Shown: positions 1 to 10,218, counted from the stretch's first letter. The stretch is DNA of 49,379 bases from Schlesneria paludicola DSM 18645 (GCA_945869955.1 CAMBQP010000011.1:1-49379), one strand, 5' to 3'. The notes: generated by a model not told the origin, from the sequence alone. Program-made: numbers and translations.

Positions 1-3000
1 CTGTTGGGGTCAGCATTAAATCGATCGGTGGTCTGTCGGTCACCTTCGGGCAGATCGGTGAAACCATCACACGCGATGGTTTTGGAAACGCTGTCACCGC
101 TGGAAATTACAACTATTATCCAGCAAGCTTTAAACTGCGAAACGCTTTCACCACGAGTGGAAAAACGTACGATACAACGACGGTGTACAATCCAGGCTTC
201 TACCCAACAGGGCTCAGTGCGACCCCTCAAAACGTGACTCTCGATGGCTTCGGCGTCAACATCTCCACGAATGCTTCTTACGTGTACTACAACAACGGGG
301 TGCTGTTAACGAGTCCCTTCACCAATGGTCCATTGACCTTTCCTGCAGGCCTGTACTCGGCCGGATGGTTCCCAACCGCTGTCTCTGGCAACACCATCTC
401 GACCGCTCAATTCCAGGCAGCAGCCACAACTGTCCAAAAAGACGGATTCGGCGATCTCATCAAAATCGGAACGATTTATAAATGGTTCCCGAATGGCCTG
501 ACATTAACCCAGAACTTTGGAATCGGCATCGCAGCAAAAAAACTGGGGGTGTATCAGGCCGGCTTCTATCCCGCGACTGTTGTCACAAAATCGCAATCGG
601 TTGACTTTAAAATCGGTACAAATTTGGTCTTAAACTACACAGCGACAAGTGCGACGATTCCTTTGGCCGCGTCCATCACCGGACCACAAAAGCCCGGGTT
701 GGTCGTCACCGATGGATCACTCATCTCGCTCGATATGACGATCAACAGCACCATCACCATCAGCTCGGCAAAATTCTATACTTATGGACTCCGGTTCACT
801 TACGACTCTCAATCGGACCTCTTCACGCTGGGTGGAACTGTTGGGATTGAAGTTGGCACGAAGATTTCCGCACAAGTTACGTTTGGACGTTCCGCACAGA
901 CCCTATCAACTGACGGCAGCAGACAGCCCTTTGCCAAAAATTCCAGTACGAACTATTACTACTACCCACAAGGATATGTAGATGCTAACGGAAATTATCA
1001 TGGATCGGGAATGTATGCAATTGACACCACCAAGGATGGCTTCGGTGAACCACTAATCTCCGCTGAGAATAAAACCTATGTTTACTATTCGGCAAGCTTT
1101 CAAACGAATCAGAATTACACTGAAAATTCAAAGGTATTTCCGGCTGGCACCTACCCTGCCGGGTTTTACCCATCCGATGTCAGTGCGGTCGCTGTGTCGC
1201 CACTGTCGGCAATACCGACTCAGCGGATTTATCAATCGAAATTGATTGGCGGTAAGTGGCAGATCCCTATTCCTGCATCCCCAGGACTCGTGATCTCTGG
1301 CGGGTCTCTTGTTTCACTTGATATGACCCTGGACACCGACCTCCAATTCGGTTCGGTGAAATTCTATACCAAGGGGCTTGAGTTTACGTATGCGGCCAAT
1401 GGTTCTGTGTTCACATTGATTGGCAGCTGCGGAATCAACATTACAAATATACTCGACCTGAGGGTGACCTTCGGCCATGGGGCAATGACCGTCATCCGCG
1501 ATGGAGCAGGGACCGCGCTGCTTCCTGACACGGTTTATTATTTCTACGAGTACGGCTACACCAACACAAAAAACGTTTACCAACCCGCAGGTCTTTATCG
1601 AACAGCTCCCTCGAACACAACCAAGCTCCAAGCGTACACGACAGGGAAAGCCGTGAAAGGGACGGTCAGTGTGACACTCGCGGGGAGCCCGGGTCTGGTG
1701 CTGAGTAATGGGGAACTCGTTTCGATTGATATGACGCTGGACACAAACATCAAAATGGGGCCAGCAACCTTTACGACGACGGGACTCCAATTTAAGTACG
1801 ACGTCAAAACAACCGCCTTTAGTCTCGCGGGGAGTGTCGGACTGACCATCCGGAACGTACTCAGTTGCCAAGTCACCTTTGGAGAAATACAGAGCGATGG
1901 AAGTTACAGTACGGGGTTGATCGTCTCTCCTGACCTCGATTCGAGCGGTATCCCTGCCGGCGACCCACAATTGCAATATTTGAATTTGCATATCACGGCC
2001 TCAGTCACTATCCAGGGACTCGATTTTGGTGTCGACAACCTTGGGCTCGTCTACACCAAAGGATCTGATCGCTGGGAAATTAGCGGTGCGGCATCCCTCG
2101 GAATCGGAACCTTCGCAAAGGTGACCGTCGGTTTTGGTTCTCAAGCGAGAATTGAGCCACGCACGAAAAATACCATTCCCGCCGTTCCGGGCCTCGTGAT
2201 TGATCGCGGAGAGCTGACACAACTCAACATCACCACCACAGCAACCCTTGACTTAGGGTTTGCCAAAATTCACAGCGGTTTAAGCTTTGATTGGCTCAGG
2301 ACAACAAATCAATTTGGATTAAGCGGATCAACAACGATTGACATTCCTAAAATTGGCAATCTGAGCGTGACTTTCGGCGACCAGACCAAGCCTTTGACGG
2401 ATAAACTTCACTACGGATTGCTCATCGTCGACGGCCAATTAACCTACATGCACGTTACCGTAAATGCCGACTTCAGATTTGGAGGCTTCACATTTGGCGT
2501 AGACAAACTTGTGCTTGACTATCAATACACCGCGCCTGTTAACGCCTACTTCGAGAAAAAGACGCGTAACATTTTCGGATTCAGTCTTCCGTATTACGTT
2601 TATCATGCCGCACAACCTGAACAAACACTGTTCACGATGTCCGGAAGTGCTCGTGTCACGATCCCTGTGGTTGGCAAATTAGACGTATTGTTCGGTACGA
2701 CCAATGCACCTGGCCTGGTGATTAAAAACGGTACTCTGGACTCATTTCAGGTCGCCATTAAAGGAGACATCAGTTTCGCGGGATTCAAGTTCAGTACGGC
2801 AAGCGGGATCGGCCTATTCTTCAACTATAAAGACGGCGGATTCCATGTCACGGGCCAGGCAAAGCTGACGATTGCAGGAACGGATATCTCCTTGGATTTC
2901 GGTGTGCCGGGCGATGACTTCGTTTTTGATTCCAACGGGAATCTCATCGAAATCGATATTATGCAAATCGTTGGATTTGAGTTTTTGGGTGCAAAAATCA

Positions 3001-6000
3001 AAGGGGATTTGCATTTCATTTACCATAGGGCTGCGGGATCCACTCCCGCCTATTTCACCCTGACCGGTGACATATCAATCATGATGGGAGGGCTCACCGT
3101 CAATGCATCACTGGGCGGAAAGCATTCGGAAATGATTGCCAATTTAAATTGGTCTCGCGGGAGTAACGTTTTGACGGGGGGATTTATTGGTTTGCCGCTC
3201 ATAAAGGAAAAGTATACCAGCAGCGGCTTAAAAGCCGTCAACGGATCGATCCAACGTCTTGACGCGACCGGCAATGTCAATTTGATTTTGCCTTTAGGAA
3301 GCTTTTTGACGCTGAACGCAAACGCTCAACTGTACATTTCCGCAACCCCTAGTGATAAACAGATTAAGTTGATTGCGTCGGGAACCGCGAAGGTGGCGAT
3401 CGATTTAGGCAGTGGTTTTAAGCTATCCGCTGGCGCTGAGTACGCGTTGGAATTTATCCATTATTCTGATGGAAGACCTTCGAAAATTTCCGTTTACGTT
3501 CCATTGGGCGCGGGTGGCTCGGTGTATTTTGAGGTCGTTAATGGGCAAATGCAAAAATTGATTCCGATGGGTGCGGCAATAGTTGGCGCAGTTGCCGTGG
3601 GTGCGGGAAATGCTCTCGTTAGTGGGGCTAAAGCTATTGGTAAAGAAATTGGGAGCTGGTTTGGTTTCGGGCCAGTTGACGGCGGGTTTGTTTACTATGA
3701 TCCGGGATACCTCCTTGATATGTCAACCGCAGTGATGGCAACGACCACAGCGAACGGCGAGTTTCTTTTAACCCTGCCAGCCGGGACGAATCAGGGGCAA
3801 TTGGTTGCTGGTGGTGGCACCGATATTTCGACCGGACTGCCAAACAGACTGATCGCGACGGCTCCTTACGATGCCAAGGTGATCACGACATTGACCTCTT
3901 TAGTCAATTCACTGATGCGGTCGAAGAATCTGACAGAGGCGGAAGCAACCGCCTATATCAATGCATCGATGGGATTGCCATTGGGGACGCAGATTTGCTT
4001 TAACAATTCGCTTCTCACCGCAGTTGCGGGAGATCCGTCTGGGGGGGCCGCCTATCAAGCCTCGCTCAGCATTGATACGTTGACCGTATTGATTGCCAGC
4101 CTAGTTAGTGGCGAACCCGGTTCGCTAGCGTTTGATCGGGTGTGTGTTCTGGTCTATCAAGAGATCGCAGATTGGATTTATACCACAGGCGGCGGCCTGA
4201 GACTGTTACGACAAGAGTCGGTGCTGAGCTATTTGCTGGGTAAAGTCGCGAATGCAGCGGGCGTGAATCTCGAAGCGGTCGATCTCGAAAAGGGGGGGAG
4301 GCTGATTGAGGGATTTTTAGCCCATATTGCTTCCGTAACGGCTGATGGAACACAGAGCTCACTGGACCAGATGACCAAGGCTTACGTCGTCGCCAGTGGC
4401 GATCTGTCCACACAACTTGGTTTGGTAGGAAGTGGATTCGCCAACCTGGACGATCTGGTGAGTCAATACACGAATTCTGCATTGTCCCAAAAACTGTCCG
4501 GTGCCGTTGCAGGTCCCTTGTTTGCGGGCCCGCCACAAATCACCGTACAACAGACTGTCGTTCAACCGGTCGGGGCGGGTGACCCTCCGAACATGAATTT
4601 TTCCGTATATCTGGCGACGACCGGACCATTGACCGCGCCGGTGACGGTGGATTACACCACATGGGATGCGACGGCGACGAGCGCCGACGGTGATTATGTC
4701 CCTGTCCAAGGGACGTTGACCTGGCTGCCGGGTGACACGGCACCAAAAACCATTTCGGTTCCGCTGAATGTGACCAATAGCGGGCAAGCCAATCAGCTGT
4801 TTGGCGTGCATCTCTCGAATAGTCAGAACGCCTCGATCAGCCAGAGTGGATTAGGGCTCGGTCTCATCCAGTACACGGATTATTCGACGCAGACTTCGGT
4901 GACCGCTTCAAGTACCTCGGTCGGCTTTGGTGACACAGTGACCTTGACGGCCGCTGTGTCGATCGATGGCCTAAGTCAATCGACAGCGGTCGGTTCGGTG
5001 ACGTTCACGCTTCCAGACGGGACAGTACTGGGTATGGCCGACTTGGTAAATGGCCAAGCCTCCATCGTGACGAGCAGTCTGCCAGCCGGCAATGATCTGA
5101 TTACTGCCACCTACAGTGGTTCCATCACCGATGCGGTGCATTACAAAACGTCTGCGGGATCACTGGTCGAGGTGGTTGCGATGGGCTCACAGACGGTGAC
5201 ATTCGGACCGCTGGAAAATCAGACCTATCCGGGTACACAATTCATCGTCGAGGCGACCGCGTCATCGGGGCTTCCTGTGTTCTACCGTATCGTATCGGGC
5301 CCCGCGATCTTGCATGACAATCTCCTGATCATCACCGGAACGGGTACCGTAGAGGTCGAGGCGTCGCAACCGGGTGGGCTGGATTACGCCGCGGCGACGC
5401 CCGTCTTGCAATCGTTTGTCGTGAGCAAGCCGCATTTGACGTACACCGTCGACAATCAAACGATCACCTACGGTTCACAGCCATCCACTTTCAGTGGATC
5501 CTTCAGTGGATTCCTCAATGGTGACGACACCAACGTAGTCACCAGCTTGCCAGACTTTGCTGTCGAGTCCAGCGTCACAGGTGCGGGACTTTTCGCGATC
5601 GATGCCAATAGTGCCGTCACCGCGAACTACCAGATCGACTATGTGTCCGGGACGCTGACCGTCACGCAGGCGATCACCGATGTGGTTCTATCAGCACCCG
5701 CAACGGGTGCCTTCGGTCAGTCGATTACCCTCAGTGCCACCGTAACACATCCGGACGGAACCGTCGCGCCGACGGGGACTGTCGGCTTCTACAATAACGG
5801 TGTGAAACTTGGCGATGCGACACTGGTCGATGGGGTTGCGACCTTGGTCTGGAGCAACTGGAGTGTCGGCCACAACAATTTGACGGGCCTCTACAGCGGC
5901 GATAATAACTACTCGTCCAGCGGTTCAGTCGATAATGATCTGGTCATCCAGAACGAAGCGACGGTTTCACTGGTCGGTTCGGTCTCAACGGTGCTCGTCA

Positions 6001-9000
6001 ATCACTCCTCAACCTATACCGCGACGATTGTCTCTGCGGGGGATGGTCAGCCGCTGACAACCGGAACCGTCCAGTTCCAGGTCGATGGGATTGATCAAGG
6101 AGACCCGGTCGCTCTCGACATACTGGGGCGTGCCTCGTTCACGGTGAATCCGTTGACAGAAGGCTCGCATACGATTACGGCCAACTATAGCGGTAACGAT
6201 ACGACTCCAGCGGCCACCGGATCGCTGGTTCAGCCGGTCGTACGTGATTCCGGGGCGGTCGCCCTGCAAAGTTCCAAGACATCCCTGCTGATGGGCCAAG
6301 GTGTCACCTACACTGCTGCGGTCACTTCGGACGTCGATGGTCGCGTGCTGACCACGGGAACGATCCAATTCCAGATGGATGGAGTTGACCAGGGAAGTCC
6401 GATGGCCGTGGATGGTTCGGGGCTTGTTTCCTTCACAACCAATTCACTGTCCGCCGGAACCCACGTCATTACCGCGATCTACAGCGGTAACAGCGAGATC
6501 GACGGGGCCACTCAGACATTCAGTCAGTCGGTCATTCAAGACACTTCCGCCTCGAACCTCGGCAGTTCCATCGCGCATCCCTTGGCAGGAACCACCCCGA
6601 CCTTTACAGCGACAGTAAGCTCCTCGATCACCGGACTGCCATTGACGACAGGGACCGTTCAGTTTGCGGTCAATGGAGTGAATCACGGAAGTCCCGTGGC
6701 TCTGGATGGAACGGGAACCGCTTCGTTCACAATCGAGCCCTTGTCGGTCGGTACGTATACGCTTACGGCCGTCTACAGTGGCGATGTGAACACAGTGGGA
6801 TCGACTCAAACACTCTCGTTGTCGGTGGCTCAGTTTGCAGCGACGACCAGTCTGGTCTCGCCCGCAACGACGTCAACCTACGGACAATCGGTGACCTATA
6901 CGGCTCGAGTCGTGCCAACCGACGCGACGCAGGGGACACCGGCAGGAACGGTCCAGTTCGTCGTCGATGGTGTCGCCACGGGAAGCCCGGTCACCATTGA
7001 CGCGAATGGCGATGCCAGCAGTCAGTCCTTGTCGCTATCTGGTGGCGATCACGTCATCCTCGCAGTTTATACCAGCAGTAACGGGTTCCAGGGTGGCTCC
7101 GACCAATCCGGACTGACCGTGCAGCAGGTCGATCAAACGATCAGTTTTGGCTCACTGGGGAACGCCACCTTCGGCGATGCACCGATCCCCTTAAACGGCA
7201 CCAGCAGTTCGGGATTGACCGTCACCTTTACCCTGATTTCAGGGGCTGGGTACATCAGTAACGGCAGCCTGTTTATTACCGGCACCGGCGCGATTGTTGT
7301 TGCCGCCGGGCAACCGGGCGATGGAAATTACAATCCCGCGACCACAGTCGAGCAGACGCTGACGGTGAGTGCGGGTTCGACCACCACCACGTTGCTCTCA
7401 TCCAGTCCCAATAGTACCTATGGTGATCTGGTTTCGGTCACCGCGACAGTCTCTGCCAGCGGTGTCACCCCTGACGGACAAGTGCAGTTCGTGGTTGATG
7501 GCGTCAATTATGGTGCCACTGTCACGTTATCGTTCGGTTCCGCTTCGGTGAATCTCCCTGTCGACCTGACGGCGGGGACACATACGATCACGGCCAGCTT
7601 CATCGCCACGACCGACCTGAATACGAGCACTGCGGACAATCTGTCTCAAACGGTGGCTCAGGCTCAGGCCGTGATCGATGTGACAGGCTATACAGTCACT
7701 TACGATGCAACAGCACACACCGCCACGGGATTCGCGTATGCTCTCGATGGGTCTCTGTTGAGCGGCTTAACGCTGTCGGCAACAACGCATACCAATGCGG
7801 TAAGCATCCTCGATACATGGACGTTCCACGATCCCTCGGGGAACTACGCGGATGCCAGCGGAACGGTGGCGAATATCATCGGTCAGGCAACCGCTTCGAT
7901 CACCGTGACAGGCCTGATCGCGACCTACAATGCGGCCGCACAGGCAGCGACGGGGTCGGCCACGGGATTGAACGGGGTTGATCTCAGTGGTGGACTGACA
8001 CTGACGGGAACAACACACACCGACGCGGGTGTTTACCTCGGGGACACCTGGACATTCCACGATCCTCAGGGGAACTATGCCGACGCCAGCGGATTGGTTG
8101 ATAATGTCATCAGTCAGGCCACCGCATCCATTACGGTGACGGGGTACAACGTGACTTATGATACGTCCGTCCATGTGGCGAGCGGATCGGCGACCGGCCT
8201 TGGGTCGGTCGATCTGAGCAGTGGCCTGACGCTGACCGGAACAACTCACACGAATGCAGGGGTTTACACGGGTGATGCATGGACATTCCAAGATGCAAGC
8301 GGAAACTATGCCGATGCCAGTGGTACCGTCACAAATGTGATTGGCCAGGCGAGTGCCACCATCACAGTCACCCCTTACGCGACGACTTATGACACGTACG
8401 CTCGTACGTCGAGCGGTATTGCTACGGGACTCAATTCGCTGGATCTCAGCAGTGGCCTGACGCTGACAGAAACAACGCATACGAACGCGGGAACCTACAA
8501 TGGCGATCGCTGGACATTCCACGATATTTTGGGGAACTATGCGGATACAAGCGGGACCGTGAATAACAGCATTGAAAAAGCAACTGCCACCATTACGATC
8601 ACACCCTACACCATTACCGGAACGACCTATGATGGAAATTCCCATACCGCGACGGGGACAGCAACGGGAATTGGCAATGCCAACCTGAGTAGCGGGTTGA
8701 TCCTGACGGGTACAACCCACACGAACGCCGGGACTTACACCGGAGATACGTGGAGCTTTGCGGGAGGGATGAATTACAATAGCCTCAGTGGAACTATCAG
8801 CAACAGTATTGCCCAAGCGACTGCGAACATCGTCGTCACGCCGTACAACAGCCCTTTCGACGGAAATGCTCATACAGCAACGGGAACCGCTAGCGGAATC
8901 GGAAGCGTAAATCTGTACAGTGGCTTGACGCTGACCGGGACGACCCATACCAGTGCCGGGATTTATCTCAATGACCCCTGGTCATTCCATGATGTCGCAG

Positions 9001-9962
9001 GCAACTATGCGGACGCCAGTGGAACGGTGAACAATGCGATTGGTTCAGCCCCAGCGGTCACCACGTCACCAGTGAATACCACGGTGACGGCAGGGGTAAC
9101 GGCCAGCTTTACCGTTATCGGAACCGGGGCACCGGCACCGACGATCCAGTGGCAGGTCACTACAAATAGTGGTTCGACCTGGTCGAATATCGCGGATGCC
9201 ACCACCGGAACTTACAGTGTTTCGACGGTGAAAAGCCAAACCGGATCACAGTATCGGGCGGTGCTCACCAACGTGTTTGGCGTGGTGACATCGAACGTCG
9301 CCACGCTGACCGTCAACGCCCGGCCATTGACGGTGGGAACCACCTTCACCACCACCGTCTTTACCGGATTGAACACCGGGATCATAAAACTGGTCGACAT
9401 TATTGATTCAATGGGTGTGACGTTGCCCACAAATTATACCGCCACGATCAACTGGGGTGATGGACGGACCGACTCAAACATCGTGGTAACGCACCCGAAT
9501 ACGGATGGGACGGCGGTGCATGTAGTAGGGTCTCACACTTACACGGCCGGAGGAACCTATCGTCCGATCATCACGCTGGTCGACGCAGCGGGATCGACCT
9601 TGGTCACCCTCGCATCGAATACCGCCAAGCTGATTGTGGGGACGGATGTCTCGAACAAGGTGAGTATCACTCGATCGAGCCCGGTCAAGAATCGAACCAC
9701 CGGTTTTTGGGCGCAGACGGTGACGATGAATAATATCAGCGGAGTCGACCTGAAGGGGAATCTTGATTTCGTGCTGATTGGCCTGACGGCCGGAGTGTCG
9801 CTATCGGGCGCAATAGGATACACGGCGGGGGGAGCCAACCCGTATGTTCGGTTCAGCACGGCCGGCTTGAAAGCAGGAAAGTCAATCAGTCTCGTGTTGA
9901 AGTTCGCGATTCCAACCACGATTACCGCCTTTAACTACAGCTTTAAGACGTTTACCAACTGA
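1..9962 (+). CDS. Giant secreted multi-domain repeat protein, 5' end outside window
   Basis: The frame is open from position 3 to a TGA at 9960-9962, giving 3,319 codons. The GTG at 183 is not the real start, because the same repeat motifs (VTFG, DGFG) are already being read upstream of it. Order of regions: an N-terminal array of beta-rich modules with 'PGLV...G.L.S.DMT' and 'VTFG' signatures (to about 3550). Next comes a helical 'GGTDISTGLP...TTLTSLV' region (about 3660-4500), a type also seen in large adhesins. Then a Calx-beta-like domain (about 4540-4870), a run of bacterial Ig-like repeats (4882-7660) containing one MBG-type domain (5428-5672), and six 77-residue repeats (7666-9048). 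An Ig-like domain (9040-9322), a PKD-like domain ('INWGDGR...GSHTY', 9436-9610) and a short beta-rich end follow. All these are extracellular folds, so a cell-surface or matrix role is likely. No catalytic motif was seen. Its signal sequence cannot be assessed. Confidence 0.9.
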   Translation, partial: VGVSIKSIGGLSVTFGQIGETITRDGFGNAVTAGNYNYYPASFKLRNAFTTSGKTYDTTTVYNPGFYPTGLSATPQNVTLDGFGVNISTNASYVYYNNGVLLTSPFTNGPLTFPAGLYSAGWFPTAVSGNTISTAQFQAAATTVQKDGFGDLIKIGTIYKWFPNGLTLTQNFGIGIAAKKLGVYQAGFYPATVVTKSQSVDFKIGTNLVLNYTATSATIPLAASITGPQKPGLVVTDGSLISLDMTINSTITISSAKFYTYGLRFTYDSQSDLFTLGGTVGIEVGTKISAQVTFGRSAQTLSTDGSRQPFAKNSSTNYYYYPQGYVDANGNYHGSGMYAIDTTKDGFGEPLISAENKTYVYYSASFQTNQNYTENSKVFPAGTYPAGFYPSDVSAVAVSPLSAIPTQRIYQSKLIGGKWQIPIPASPGLVISGGSLVSLDMTLDTDLQFGSVKFYTKGLEFTYAANGSVFTLIGSCGINITNILDLRVTFGHGAMTVIRDGAGTALLPDTVYYFYEYGYTNTKNVYQPAGLYRTAPSNTTKLQAYTTGKAVKGTVSVTLAGSPGLVLSNGELVSIDMTLDTNIKMGPATFTTTGLQFKYDVKTTAFSLAGSVGLTIRNVLSCQVTFGEIQSDGSYSTGLIVSPDLDSSGIPAGDPQLQYLNLHITASVTIQGLDFGVDNLGLVYTKGSDRWEISGAASLGIGTFAKVTVGFGSQARIEPRTKNTIPAVPGLVIDRGELTQLNITTTATLDLGFAKIHSGLSFDWLRTTNQFGLSGSTTIDIPKIGNLSVTFGDQTKPLTDKLHYGLLIVDGQLTYMHVTVNADFRFGGFTFGVDKLVLDYQYTAPVNAYFEKKTRNIFGFSLPYYVYHAAQPEQTLFTMSGSARVTIPVVGKLDVLFGTTNAPGLVIKNGTLDSFQVAIKGDISFAGFKFSTASGIGLFFNYKDGGFHVTGQAKLTIAGTDISLDFGVPGDDFVFDSNGNLIEIDIMQIVGFEFLGAKIKGDLHFIYHRAAGSTPAYFTLTGDISIMMGGLTVNASLGGKHSEMIANLNWSRGSNVLTGGFIGLPLIKEKYTSSGLKAVNGSIQRLDATGNVNLILPLGSFLTLNANAQLYISATPSDKQIKLIASGTAKVAIDLGSGFKLSAGAEYALEFIHYSDGRPSKISVYVPLGAGGSVYFEVVNGQMQKLIPMGAAIVGAVAVGAGNALVSGAKAIGKEIGSWFGFGPVDGGFVYYDPGYLLDMSTAVMATTTANGEFLLTLPAGTNQGQLVAGGGTDISTGLPNRLIATAPYDAKVITTLTSLVNSLMRSKNLTEAEATAYINASMGLPLGTQICFNNSLLTAVAGDPSGGAAYQASLSIDTLTVLIASLVSGEPGSLAFDRVCVLVYQEIADWIYTTGGGLRLLRQESVLSYLLGKVANAAGVNLEAVDLEKGGRLIEGFLAHIASVTADGTQSSLDQMTKAYVVASGDLSTQLGLVGSGFANLDDLVSQYTNSALSQKLSGAVAGPLFAGPPQITVQQTVVQPVGAGDPPNMNFSVYLATTGPLTAPVTVDYTTWDATATSADGDYVPVQGTLTWLPGDTAPKTISVPLNVTNSGQANQLFGVHLSNSQNASISQSGLGLGLIQYTDYSTQTSVTASSTSVGFGDTVTLTAAVSIDGLSQSTAVGSVTFTLPDGTVLGMADLVNGQASIVTSSLPAGNDLITATYSGSITDAVHYKTSAGSLVEVVAMGSQTVTFGPLENQTYPGTQFIVEATASSGLPVFYRIVSGPAILHDNLLIITGTGTVEVEASQPGGLDYAAATPVLQSFVVSKPHLTYTVDNQTITYGSQPSTFSGSFSGFLNGDDTNVVTSLPDFAVESSVTGAGLFAIDANSAVTANYQIDYVSGTLTVTQAITDVVLSAPATGAFGQSITLSATVTHPDGTVAPTGTVGFYNNGVKLGDATLVDGVATLVWSNWSVGHNNLTGLYSGDNNYSSSGSVDNDLVIQNEATVSLVGSVSTVLVNHSSTYTATIVSAGDGQPLTTGTVQFQVDGIDQGDPVALDILGRASFTVNPLTEGSHTITANYSGNDTTPAATGSLVQPVVRDSGAVALQSSKTSLLMGQGVTYTAAVTSDVDGRVLTTGTIQFQMDGVDQGSPMAVDGSGLVSFTTNSLSAGTHVITAIYSGNSEIDGATQTFSQSVIQDTSASNLGSSIAHPLAGTTPTFTATVSSSITGLPLTTGTVQFAVNGVNHGSPVALDGTGTASFTIEPLSVGTYTLTAVYSGDVNTVGSTQTLSLSVAQFAATTSLVSPATTSTYGQSVTYTARVVPTDATQGTPAGTVQFVVDGVATGSPVTIDANGDASSQSLSLSGGDHVILAVYTSSNGFQGGSDQSGLTVQQVDQTISFGSLGNATFGDAPIPLNGTSSSGLTVTFTLISGAGYISNGSLFITGTGAIVVAAGQPGDGNYNPATTVEQTLTVSAGSTTTTLLSSSPNSTYGDLVSVTATVSASGVTPDGQVQFVVDGVNYGATVTLSFGSASVNLPVDLTAGTHTITASFIATTDLNTSTADNLSQTVAQAQAVIDVTGYTVTYDATAHTATGFAYALDGSLLSGLTLSATTHTNAVSILDTWTFHDPSGNYADASGTVANIIGQATASITVTGLIATYNAAAQAATGSATGLNGVDLSGGLTLTGTTHTDAGVYLGDTWTFHDPQGNYADASGLVDNVISQATASITVTGYNVTYDTSVHVASGSATGLGSVDLSSGLTLTGTTHTNAGVYTGDAWTFQDASGNYADASGTVTNVIGQASATITVTPYATTYDTYARTSSGIATGLNSLDLSSGLTLTETTHTNAGTYNGDRWTFHDILGNYADTSGTVNNSIEKATATITITPYTITGTTYDGNSHTATGTATGIGNANLSSGLILTGTTHTNAGTYTGDTWSFAGGMNYNSLSGTISNSIAQATANIVVTPYNSPFDGNAHTATGTASGIGSVNLYSGLTLTGTTHTSAGIYLNDPWSFHDVAGNYADASGTVNNAIGSAPAVTTSPVNTTVTAGVTASFTVIGTGAPAPTIQWQVTTNSGSTWSNIADATTGTYSVSTVKSQTGSQYRAVLTNVFGVVTSNVATLTVNARPLTVGTTFTTTVFTGLNTGIIKLVDIIDSMGVTLPTNYTATINWGDGRTDSNIVVTHPNTDGTAVHVVGSHTYTAGGTYRPIITLVDAAGSTLVTLASNTAKLIVGTDVSNKVSITRSSPVKNRTTGFWAQTVTMNNISGVDLKGNLDFVLIGLTAGVSLSGAIGYTAGGANPYVRFSTAGLKAGKSISLVLKFAIPTTITAFNYSFKTFTN
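3..3550 (+). repeat. Degenerate protein-level repeat modules with Tyr-rich segments
   Basis: The translated segment repeats a module of two parts. One is a beta-strand block with 'PGLV(I/V)..G.L.S.(D/N)MT', then 'GL.F.Y', then 'F.L.GS.G' and closing 'VTFG'. The other is a Tyr/Phe-rich block with motifs such as AGFYP, AGWFP, AGTYPAGFYP and YYYPQGY, with 'DGFG' near the junctions. About nine beta-blocks are visible; the Tyr-rich blocks are confined to roughly the first 1.7 kb. I do not recognise a named family. The repeats are diverged at DNA level, so they are old. Confidence 0.65.
4882..7660 (+). repeat. Array of bacterial Ig-like (Big_3-type) repeats
   Basis: About seven Ig-like repeats are visible with the usual signature: start near 'T.V......YGQSVT(L/Y)', then 'TGTVQF.VDGV..G.PV..D..G.AS(F)', closing with 'L..G.H.ITA.YSG'. 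Approximate positions are 4882-5190, 5674-5950, 5960-6240, 6250-6540, 6545-6832, 6838-7120 and 7380-7660. Two intervening units with 'QT(V/I).FG.L.N.T(Y/F)' (5182-5430 and 7126-7376) and one MBG-type unit (5428-5672) break the series. The domains form extended stalks in many surface proteins. Confidence 0.75.
7666..9048 (+). repeat. Six tandem ~77-residue repeats (MBG-like)
   Basis: Six consecutive units of about 231 bases encode 'A.I.VT.Y..TYD...HTATG.A.G', then 'LSSGLTLTGTTHTNAG.Y', 'D.W(T/S)FHD..GNYADASG' and 'V.N.I.QA'. They resemble MBG-type bacterial repeats that carry 'YDG..HTATG'. Units 2 and 3 are the most alike. Unit 5 lacks the FHD..GNYAD stretch and has a short insertion near TITGTTYDG, so the array is drifting. 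The reverse strand is also open through much of it, which is an artefact of the periodic base composition. Confidence 0.75.
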
Positions 9963-10011
9963 GGTCAAACCTTTACAACGGGTCTCTTGCGATCAACCCC
10001 CGCAGGGGGGG

Positions 10012-10060
10012 ATCCCCTCGCCCCGGTACTCCGGGGAGAGGGTGAGGGTGAGGGGTCTTT
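10012..10060 (+). repeat. GC-rich interspersed repeat, copy A
   Basis: The copy reads CCCCTCGCCCCGG, TACT, CCGGGGAGAGGG, followed by GTGAGGGTGAGGGG. It has an internal hairpin CCCCGG-TACT-CCGGGG. It is inverted relative to copy B and in the same orientation as copy C. Repeats of this sequence type are dispersed in planctomycete and other genomes. Paired with copy B it could form a long stem at the end of two converging genes and so act as a two-way terminator, but no T-tract supports that beyond the short TTTTT after the copy. Confidence 0.8.
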
Positions 10061-10163
10061 TTCCCGCGGCCCTTAAACGTAAACGTCTCGTCGAAGTCTT
10101 GGTGATTCACAGAAAATGAATCGCGAAATTTTCGCGAACTGCCGCGGGTGATCTTGATGTGCG

Positions 10164-10218
10164 AAGAGCCCCTCACCCTAACCCTAACCCTCTCCCCGGA
10201 GTACCGGGGCGAGGGGAC
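10164..10218 (-). repeat. GC-rich interspersed repeat, copy B (inverted)
   Basis: This is the reverse complement of copy A, with an extra CCCTAA unit (CCCTCACCCTAACCCTAACCC), then CTCCCCGGAGTACCGGGGCG. The hairpin CCCCGG-AGTA-CCGGGG is intact. The inverted match extends beyond the core: CCCGCGGC at 10063-10070 pairs with GCCGCGGG at 10141-10148. Confidence 0.8.

Noticed and set aside
7767-8948. Open frame of 393 codons on the minus strand
   Set aside because: It lies wholly inside the six tandem repeats of a strong plus-strand gene, its translation is Arg/Gly/Cys-rich and periodic, and it has no recognisable domain.
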